10,480 nucleotides of DNA from NCBI GenBank assembly GCA_902782715.1, contig CACZOG010000097.1, positions 1-10,480 of the forward strand, read 5' to 3'. Below, in pieces: positions 1 through 4,373 of the stretch. This DNA is from an uncultured Lachnospiraceae bacterium. GTDB lineage: Bacteria; Bacillota; Clostridia; Lachnospirales; Lachnospiraceae. The notes under the pieces are model-generated. The model made no database searches, was not told the DNA's origin, and saw only the letters and a list, made by a program, of their open reading frames with translations. A program made the translations under genes and the position numbers. The number at the start of each line of letters is the position of its first letter. Positions within the stretch are counted from its first letter, which is position 1.

Positions 1-201
1 AGAGATCGTCTTCTCTGCGTTTGTAACTGCCTGACGCTTTGCTGCATCACCGACAAGTCTTTCACCTGTTTTTGTAAAAGCTACTACCGAAGGTGTAGTT
101 CTTGCTCCTTCCGTATTAGCGATAACGGTGGGCTGACCACCTTCCATAACAGCTACACAGCTGTTTGTTGTTCCTAAATCGATACCAATTATTTTGCCCA
201 T
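1..201 (-). CDS. dnaK: Molecular chaperone DnaK (Hsp70), N-terminal fragment
   Basis: This is the first 67 codons of DnaK; the gene runs off the left edge. DnaK is the cytoplasmic ATP-driven Hsp70 that binds exposed hydrophobic peptide segments and cycles with DnaJ and GrpE. The translation begins MGKIIGIDLGTTNSCVAV, the Hsp70 phosphate-1 loop of the nucleotide-binding domain. It continues through the conserved TEGARTTPSVVAF and VGDAAKRQAV stretches. The ATG at 201-199 is set by an AGGAGG ribosome site at 215-210, 8 bases upstream. It is the third gene of the hrcA-grpE-dnaK operon, but it is separated from grpE by 180 bases holding a hairpin repeat. I see no convincing promoter or second CIRCE in that gap, so it is probably expressed from the promoter upstream of hrcA. 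Identity is essentially certain; only the ATPase start is visible. Confidence 0.97.
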   Translation of the reverse strand, partial: MGKIIGIDLGTTNSCVAVMEGGQPTVIANTEGARTTPSVVAFTKTGERLVGDAAKRQAVTNAEKTIS

Positions 202-268
202 GATTATATCCTCCTAAGATATTCTTCTGTTAATTACTTTTTTTGTGGAAAAAGGTTGATTTTATATA

Positions 269-369
269 CACCTCATCAGTCAGCCTCTGGCTGACAGCTG
301 TCTTCGCTTCGCTCCGGTCGGCGCAAAGCCGATGTCCACCGGACATCGTGCGCCCTCAAGAGGAAGCCT
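269..369. repeat. Composite hairpin-rich intergenic repeat in the grpE-dnaK gap
   Basis: On the plus strand this starts with CACCTCATC and ends with CCCTC..GGAAG..CT, the same ends as the element at 9721-9770. It holds a perfect 7-bp hairpin, GTCAGCC-TCT-GGCTGAC (279-295). It also holds a larger structure (320-354): an outer GGCGCA/TGCGCC stem, a 4-base one-sided bulge, and an inner 8-bp CGATGTCC/GGACATCG stem with loop ACC. The 3' end keeps only the right arm of the second hairpin seen in the shorter copy, so the stretch 300-353 looks like an insertion into it. There is no T-tract after the hairpins on either strand, so it is not a simple terminator. I take it to be a non-coding dispersed repeat; I see no terminal inverted repeats or target duplication. 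Confidence 0.7.
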
Positions 370-381
370 GTGAGTTATTTT

Positions 382-990
382 CTAAGGTACTACGGCTACC
401 ATGCTGTGACGTAAAACGCTGTCCCTGTACATATATCCTTTCTGAAGTTCTTTGGAAACAAATCCGGATTCGTATTCATCGCTTGCTTCCTGCATGATCG
501 CATTGTGGAAATCGGGATTGAATTCGCTTCCTACAGCCTCGATAGGCTTTACTTCCAGTTTCTCAAGTTCGCCCATAAGCTGCTTGTATATCATTCTCAT
601 GCCTTCTACATGAGGATCGCTTTCTTCTTCGGGCTTGATGTTTGCTAGTCCTCTCTCGAAGTTGTCAACTATGGGAAGGATCTTTTCAAGTACGCTCTTT
701 GCACCTGTTTCAAACATCATCTCTTTTTCTTTGTCCGTTCTCTTTCTGAAATTCTCGAACTCAGCGAGCTGACGTTTTACTCTGTCTTCAAGTTCCTCTA
801 TCTTTTCCTGTTCTTTTGTTTTCTTAGTTTCTTCACCGTTTTCTTCGGTGCTCTCATTTACTTCCTGGCTTTCAGCCGCAGTTTCTTCGCTCTTTTCTTC
901 AGCATTTACCTCTTCGTTAAGAACCTTCTCTTCGGTTTCTTTTACTTTGGATTCGGCTTTGGATTTGGAGCTTTTCTTTTTGCCTGCCAC
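382..990 (-). CDS. grpE: GrpE nucleotide exchange factor for DnaK
   Basis: GrpE is the dimeric cytoplasmic co-chaperone that opens the DnaK nucleotide site and releases ADP. The 202-residue product has three parts. Residues 1-58 are a Lys/Glu/Ser-rich low-complexity tail, probably disordered. Residues 60-125 form the long dimerisation coiled coil, including EFENFRKRTDKEKE and LPIVDNFERGL. Residues 145-202 are the beta-wing that contacts DnaK, ending in the GrpE signature GYMYRDSVLRHSMVAV (185-200). Length is normal for the family. The start is a GTG at 990-988, chosen because an AGGAGG site (1004-999) lies 8 bases upstream. That ribosome site overlaps the TAG stop of hrcA, only 12 bases separate the genes, and translation is likely coupled. 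Expression should follow the CIRCE-controlled promoter in front of hrcA. Confidence 0.96.
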   Translation of the reverse strand: MAGKKKSSKSKAESKVKETEEKVLNEEVNAEEKSEETAAESQEVNESTEENGEETKKTKEQEKIEELEDRVKRQLAEFENFRKRTDKEKEMMFETGAKSVLEKILPIVDNFERGLANIKPEEESDPHVEGMRMIYKQLMGELEKLEVKPIEAVGSEFNPDFHNAIMQEASDEYESGFVSKELQKGYMYRDSVLRHSMVAVVP

Positions 991-998
991 TTCTTAGT

Positions 999-1004
999 CC
1001 TCCT
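999..1004 (-). promoter_or_regulatory. Ribosome binding site of grpE overlapping the hrcA stop
   Basis: A perfect AGGAGG lies 8 bases upstream of the GTG at 990. It shares two bases with the hrcA TAG stop (1005-1003). It decides the non-ATG start of grpE and suggests that ribosomes finishing hrcA re-initiate on grpE. Confidence 0.85.
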
Positions 1005-2031
1005 AATTGTCTTTTTTATACATTGTGTCAAGTTGTGACTTAATGGTCTTGATCGTTCCGACTACCTTATCGTAATCCATTCGTTTAGGTCCGATGATAC
1101 CTATCATACCTCTCATTCCGTCGCCGAATTCGTAATTTGCGGTTACGATACTGCAGTCTTTCATTGTCTGGATCGGTGATTCTTCGCCGATGTAGACTTT
1201 AATCTCGTTGCTCCCCTCCTCATCGCTTTCGTCAATGAGCTGTGTAAGCAGCTGTTTCTCTTCAAAAGCATTGATCAGGTCGCTTGCCTTCTGGTTGTCT
1301 GAAAGTTCCGGATATTTGAAAATGTTGTTCGCTCCGGATGTGTAAATTTCAAGGTCTTCGTCTTCCTTGATGGTTTCGGCTACCGCATCGATAACTTCGG
1401 CAATTATGGGTCCGTACATTCCGGCCTGCTGCTTAAGCGTTGCGATAAGTCCTAAGTTTATCTCTTCCGCCGACACTCCGTTAAGATGTGTATTAAGAAG
1501 AATATTAAGTTTTAACATTGTTTCGTCATCAAGTTTCTCGGCAACATCTAACACCGTATTCTTGATGATGTTTCCTTCTATAACGATAACCGCCAAAATA
1601 TGCGATTCGTCCATTCTTGAAAGCTGAAGGAATTTGATCGTATTCTTATAGTTTCTCGGAGCCGTTACCATTGTGGCGTAATTTGTATTTACCGCCATAA
1701 GTTTCGCAGCCTGCTTGAGCATGTGGTCGAGTTTCTCTTCTTTTTCTAAAAGAACATCTTTTAACTGCTCAACTTCCTTCTCGTGTTTCAGCATCATGGC
1801 ATCAACATAGAATCTGTAACCTTTGTCCGAAGGAATTCTGCCCGCAGACGTATGCGGCTGAACGATGTATCCGAGTTCTTCGAGATCCGCCATCTCGTTT
1901 CTGATCGTCGCTGATGACAGATTCAGATCGGTATACTTGGAAATCGTTCTGGAACCAACCGGCTCGCCCGTTTCAAGATAATTCTTGATTATAGCCTGTA
2001 AAATTACGGTTTTTCTTTCATCTAATTCCAT
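1003..2031 (-). CDS. hrcA: Heat-inducible transcription repressor HrcA
   Basis: HrcA represses class I heat-shock operons by binding CIRCE, and its activity is tuned by chaperone availability (GroE in Bacillus subtilis). With the start used here the product is 342 residues, normal for the family. The N-terminal winged helix holds GEPVGSRTIS (22-31), SSATIRNEMADLEELGYI (39-56) and the PHTSAGRIPSDKGYRFYVD stretch (59-77). The C-terminal end carries the conserved GMRGMIGIIGPKRMDYDKV. The reading frame stays open upstream to an ATG at 2088, but that 19-residue extension would run through the CIRCE operator and begin at about the predicted transcription start. The family aligns from MELDERKTVIL, so I choose the ATG at 2031-2029. 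Its ribosome site is only AAAAAGG, 8 bases upstream, weaker than those of grpE and dnaK, fitting low repressor synthesis. First gene of the operon and probably autoregulated. Confidence 0.95.
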   Translation of the reverse strand: MELDERKTVILQAIIKNYLETGEPVGSRTISKYTDLNLSSATIRNEMADLEELGYIVQPHTSAGRIPSDKGYRFYVDAMMLKHEKEVEQLKDVLLEKEEKLDHMLKQAAKLMAVNTNYATMVTAPRNYKNTIKFLQLSRMDESHILAVIVIEGNIIKNTVLDVAEKLDDETMLKLNILLNTHLNGVSAEEINLGLIATLKQQAGMYGPIIAEVIDAVAETIKEDEDLEIYTSGANNIFKYPELSDNQKASDLINAFEEKQLLTQLIDESDEEGSNEIKVYIGEESPIQTMKDCSIVTANYEFGDGMRGMIGIIGPKRMDYDKVVGTIKTIKSQLDTMYKKDN

Positions 2032-2054
2032 ATAATCAACCTTTTTTCTAATCG

Positions 2055-2081
2055 TTAGCACTCTTTCGGGTTGAGTGCTAA
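2055..2081. promoter_or_regulatory. CIRCE operator (HrcA binding site)
   Basis: TTAGCACTC, a 9-base spacer and GAGTGCTAA form a perfect 9-bp inverted repeat that matches the CIRCE consensus at every position. It lies between the predicted transcription start (about 2089) and the hrcA start codon (2031), so bound HrcA would block early transcription. In RNA the same repeat can also form a hairpin in the 5' leader. Confidence 0.97.
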
Positions 2082-2095
2082 CATCCACATTTCAT

Positions 2096-2124
2096 ACTAT
2101 ACAACCGTTGGGTATGGATGTCAA
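2096..2124 (-). promoter_or_regulatory. Sigma-A promoter of the hrcA-grpE-dnaK operon
   Basis: The -35 box TTGACA (2124-2119, perfect), a 17-base spacer and the -10 box TATAGT (2101-2096, one mismatch) give a near-consensus vegetative promoter. An A-rich tract just upstream (2126-2140) could act as an UP element. Transcription should start near 2089, with CIRCE beginning about 8 bases downstream, the standard layout of a CIRCE-controlled operon. Confidence 0.9.
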
Positions 2125-2142
2125 TATCTTTTTTTATTTTCG

Positions 2143-2183
2143 TAAAAAACAAAAAAATAAGAGACCCGGTAACCGAGTCTCTT
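2143..2183 (-). terminator. Rho-independent terminator of the H1-like gene
   Basis: Arms at 2183-2172 and 2170-2159 form a stem of about 11 bp with a tiny loop, starting about 28 bases after the stop at 2212. One position pairs only as G-U in minus-strand RNA and would be a C-A mismatch in plus-strand RNA, which supports the minus-strand reading. Two runs of T (seven and six, broken by one G) follow on the minus strand. It separates the H1-like gene from the heat-shock operon, whose -35 box lies only about 20 bases further on. Confidence 0.88.
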
Positions 2184-2211
2184 ATATATGTTTCATTAAA
2201 TTAATATCGGA

Positions 2212-2910
2212 TTAGATATCGAAATTACCTGTAATGTTTCCGTTGATTACATAGTAAGCTTTGTTCTCTTCAGGCTTTACGTAAATCTCAGCGCCCTTGA
2301 AATCAGCTGCTTTCTTTCCGAGATCATAAACCCAAACGTCCTTAGCGATCTTAAGAAGTTCTGCATCACTGATTGACTTCTCGCCCCACTGAACGAATAC
2401 GTTGAGCTTTGTAGCTGCTGCCTTAGCGGGAGCTGCTTTCTTAGCGGGAGCTGCCTTCTTTGCGGGAGCTGCCTTCTTTGCAGGTACGGATACCTTCTTA
2501 GCTGCTGTAGCTGCCTTAGCGGGTGTAGCCTTCTTAGCGGGAGCTGCTTTCTTTGCAGGTGCTGCCTTCTTTGCGGGAGCTGCCTTCTTTGCAGGTGCTG
2601 CTTCCTTCTTAGCGGGCTCAGCCTTCTTTGCAGGCTCTGCCTTCTTTGCGGGAGCTGCCTTCTTTGCAGGTGCTGCCTTCTTAGCGGGAGCTGCTTTCTT
2701 TGCAGGTGCTGCCTTCTTAGCGGGAGCTGCTTTCTTAGCGGGAGCTGCCTTCTTTGCAGGTGCTTCTGCCTTCTTCTCTTCAGCCTTTACTGCGGGAGCT
2801 GCAACTGCTGCTGCTGCCTTAGCTTCTTCTGCTTTCTTCTCCTCAACCTTTGCTGCTACTGCCTTTGCTGCAGGCTTAACAGTAACTGTTGTCTTCTTAA
2901 CTTCTGCCAT
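2212..2910 (-). CDS. Histone H1-like Lys/Ala/Pro-repeat protein with small C-terminal domain
   Basis: The 232-residue product has three parts. Residues 1-50 are rich in Ala, Lys and Glu. Residues 51-167 are a tail of PAKKAA hexapeptide repeats: I count sixteen PAKK units plus two PAKA variants, with a break at ATAAKKVSV (133-142). Residues 168-232 are a compact, acidic, non-repetitive domain (LNVFVQWGEKSISDAELLKI onward, with IYVKPEENKAYYVING). The tail resembles eukaryotic histone H1 and bacterial H1-like proteins, so binding to DNA or RNA is the natural guess. The C-terminal domain resembles, from memory, the domain named DUF6465 in Clostridia; I could not check this. The ATG at 2910 has AAAGGAG 8 bases upstream. 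The gene is monocistronic, with its own terminator. Repeat units differ at synonymous sites (CCC/CCT, GCA/GCT), so the array is not a fresh DNA duplication. Function is unproven. Confidence 0.85.
   Translation of the reverse strand: MAEVKKTTVTVKPAAKAVAAKVEEKKAEEAKAAAAVAAPAVKAEEKKAEAPAKKAAPAKKAAPAKKAAPAKKAAPAKKAAPAKKAAPAKKAEPAKKAEPAKKEAAPAKKAAPAKKAAPAKKAAPAKKATPAKAATAAKKVSVPAKKAAPAKKAAPAKKAAPAKAAATKLNVFVQWGEKSISDAELLKIAKDVWVYDLGKKAADFKGAEIYVKPEENKAYYVINGNITGNFDI
2432..2760 (-). repeat. 18-bp tandem repeats encoding PAKKAA
   Basis: An imperfect tandem array of 18-bp units within the H1-like gene encodes the PAKKAA tail. Units come in a few synonymous flavours that alternate along the array. 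The array is interrupted in the middle by diverged units (PAKKEAA, PAKAAT and the VSV break). Boundaries are approximate. Such arrays can change length by slippage or recombination without shifting frame. Confidence 0.85.
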
Positions 2911-2999
2911 AATTCATTCTCCTTTCACACCTAAACCGATGTTTAAAATAACTATATTATTTTATTAAACTAAATAGAAAAAGTGCTTATATAAAGGAA

Positions 3000-3027
3000 G
3001 TTTAATATATTGTGTTTTTTTTGTCAA
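3000..3027 (-). promoter_or_regulatory. Possible promoter of the H1-like gene
   Basis: A perfect -35 box TTGACA (3027-3022) is followed by A-rich sequence and AT-rich candidates for a -10 box (TATATT at 3009-3004 or TATTAA at 3007-3002). The spacing is only 12-14 bases, short for sigma-A, so the -10 is uncertain. The region 2926-3060 is very AT-rich and is where a promoter must lie if this gene is transcribed alone. Confidence 0.3.
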
Positions 3028-3104
3028 ATGTTCGATTGAAATTTCTGTCATTTAGATATTATTTAGGAAATTTTCATCATTTCTTTGGCAATATTGCACA
3101 AACA

Positions 3105-4298
3105 TTATTCTCTGCCGTATTCGTTCTTCACAAACTCTCTTAAAGCTGCCAGAGAACGCTCAACTTTTTCGGTTGCGATGCAGTATGACATTCTGAAATA
3201 TCCGGGACAGCCGAACGTATCCGAAGGAACAAGGATAAGGTTGTATTTCTTAGCCTTCTCGCAGAAGATCTTTGCATCATCTTCGAGTGCCTTGGGGAAG
3301 ATGTAGAATGTTCCCGAAGGTTTAACAACTTCGAAACCGAGTCTTACGAGTTCGTCATATATAAGGTTCATGTTCTTCTCGTAAACCTTAAGGTCGCTTG
3401 TAAGATCAAGACATTTAGCAACCGCAAGCTGGATGATCGAAGGAGGACAGTTATGACCTGTTCCTCTTGAGATCTGTGAGCACATTCCCGAGATGTACAA
3501 TGCATCCGTACATTTGGGATTTGCAGCAACATATCCGATACGTTCGCCGGGAAGCGACAATGACTTGGAATATGAATAGCAGCTTAATGTGTTGTCATAG
3601 AATTTTGAAACGTAAGGAGCATCTGCGCCTTCAAAAACGATCTCTCTGTAAGGTTCGTCGGAAATGATGAAAATATCATGTCCGTACTCTTCCTGTTTCT
3701 TATATAAAATATCTGCAAGCTTTGTAAGAGTCTCTGCCGAGCATGCTGCACCCGAAGGGTTGTTGGGTGTGTTGATCAGAACAGCCTGTACATCGCATGT
3801 GAGCATTTCTTCGAATGCATCGAAATTGATCTGGAAGTTCTCAAGATTGGGAGGAACAACTTTAAGTACCGCTCCCGTATCATTGATGTAATGCATGTAT
3901 TCGGGGAAGAAAGGTGCAAATGTTAATACCTTGTCTCCGTTGTTCGTTACGCATCTTACCGCATGAGCTACGGCACCCGCTGCACCGGTAGTCATGAAGA
4001 TATGCTCTGCCGTATAATCCATTCCGAATCTTTTATTAAGAGATTCAGCGATCGCTGCCCTTACCGAAGGGATTCCCTGTGAAGGGCTGTATCCGTGAAG
4101 CTTAACGGGATCTTCGTTCTTAAGAAGATCGATCATAACGTCCGTGAATTCCTTAGGTGCGGGCACCGAAGGGTTTCCCAAACTGTAATCGAAAACATTT
4201 TCATATCCGATTTCCTTGCCTTTTTCGGTCGCATAAGTAAACATCTCTCTTATTACCGATTTGGCGTTAAGCATTTCTTTGTAATCCTGTCTGATCAT
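3105..4298 (-). CDS. Class I/II PLP-dependent aminotransferase
   Basis: This 397-residue fold-type I aminotransferase moves an amino group between an amino acid and a 2-oxo acid in the cytoplasm using pyridoxal phosphate. The key residues are present: the NTPNNPSG motif (176-183) with the cofactor-contacting Asn180; Asp214 and Tyr217 in DEPYREI, where Asp should pair with the pyridine nitrogen; Schiff-base Lys245 in SYSKSLSLPGERIGY; phosphate-site Arg253; and Arg369 in YFRMSYC, expected to bind the substrate carboxylate. Length is normal and nothing is missing. The ATG at 4298 follows GGAGGT (4308-4303). The gene stands alone behind its own promoter, so neighbours do not reveal the substrate. 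Aspartate, aromatic amino acids or alanine are all possible, and the sequence alone does not let me choose. Confidence 0.93.
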   Translation of the reverse strand: MIRQDYKEMLNAKSVIREMFTYATEKGKEIGYENVFDYSLGNPSVPAPKEFTDVMIDLLKNEDPVKLHGYSPSQGIPSVRAAIAESLNKRFGMDYTAEHIFMTTGAAGAVAHAVRCVTNNGDKVLTFAPFFPEYMHYINDTGAVLKVVPPNLENFQINFDAFEEMLTCDVQAVLINTPNNPSGAACSAETLTKLADILYKKQEEYGHDIFIISDEPYREIVFEGADAPYVSKFYDNTLSCYSYSKSLSLPGERIGYVAANPKCTDALYISGMCSQISRGTGHNCPPSIIQLAVAKCLDLTSDLKVYEKNMNLIYDELVRLGFEVVKPSGTFYIFPKALEDDAKIFCEKAKKYNLILVPSDTFGCPGYFRMSYCIATEKVERSLAALREFVKNEYGRE

Positions 4299-4340
4299 CT
4301 CTACCTCCGAAGATTGTTCTTATTTTAAATCTAAAAAAAT

Positions 4341-4368
4341 ATTATATACGCATAAAAAGTTTTGTAAA
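4341..4368 (-). promoter_or_regulatory. Sigma-A promoter of the aminotransferase gene
   Basis: TTTACA (4368-4363), a 16-base spacer and a perfect TATAAT (4346-4341) lie 43-70 bases upstream of the aminotransferase start codon. The -35 box begins 5 bases after the stop codon of the preceding gene, so essentially the whole intergenic region is promoter and leader. Confidence 0.82.
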
Positions 4369-4373
4369 TGTTT

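Noticed and set aside
269..369. The hairpins in the grpE-dnaK gap as a transcription terminator.
   Set aside because: No T-run follows the stems on the minus strand. A terminator here would cut dnaK off from the only clear promoter.
243..497. An 84-codon plus-strand open frame across the grpE-dnaK gap.
   Set aside because: It consists of the hairpin repeat plus the antisense of the grpE 3' end, with no ribosome site and no recognisable protein.
2432..2760. Regular short repeats that might suggest a CRISPR array.
   Set aside because: Units are 18 bp, directly abutting with no unique spacers, in frame and coding for PAKKAA. No cas genes are nearby.
2402..2968. A 188-codon open frame on the plus strand rich in FFAGAA repeats, looking like a membrane protein.
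   Set aside because: It is the exact antisense image of the PAKKAA repeat array. The minus-strand frame has a proper ribosome site, terminator and a non-repetitive domain; the plus-strand frame has none of these.
3060..3104. A possible terminator after the aminotransferase gene.
   Set aside because: Only short AT-rich palindromes (GCAATATTGC and GGAAATTTTC-like) are present, with no GC-rich stem followed by a T-run. I cannot support a terminator there.
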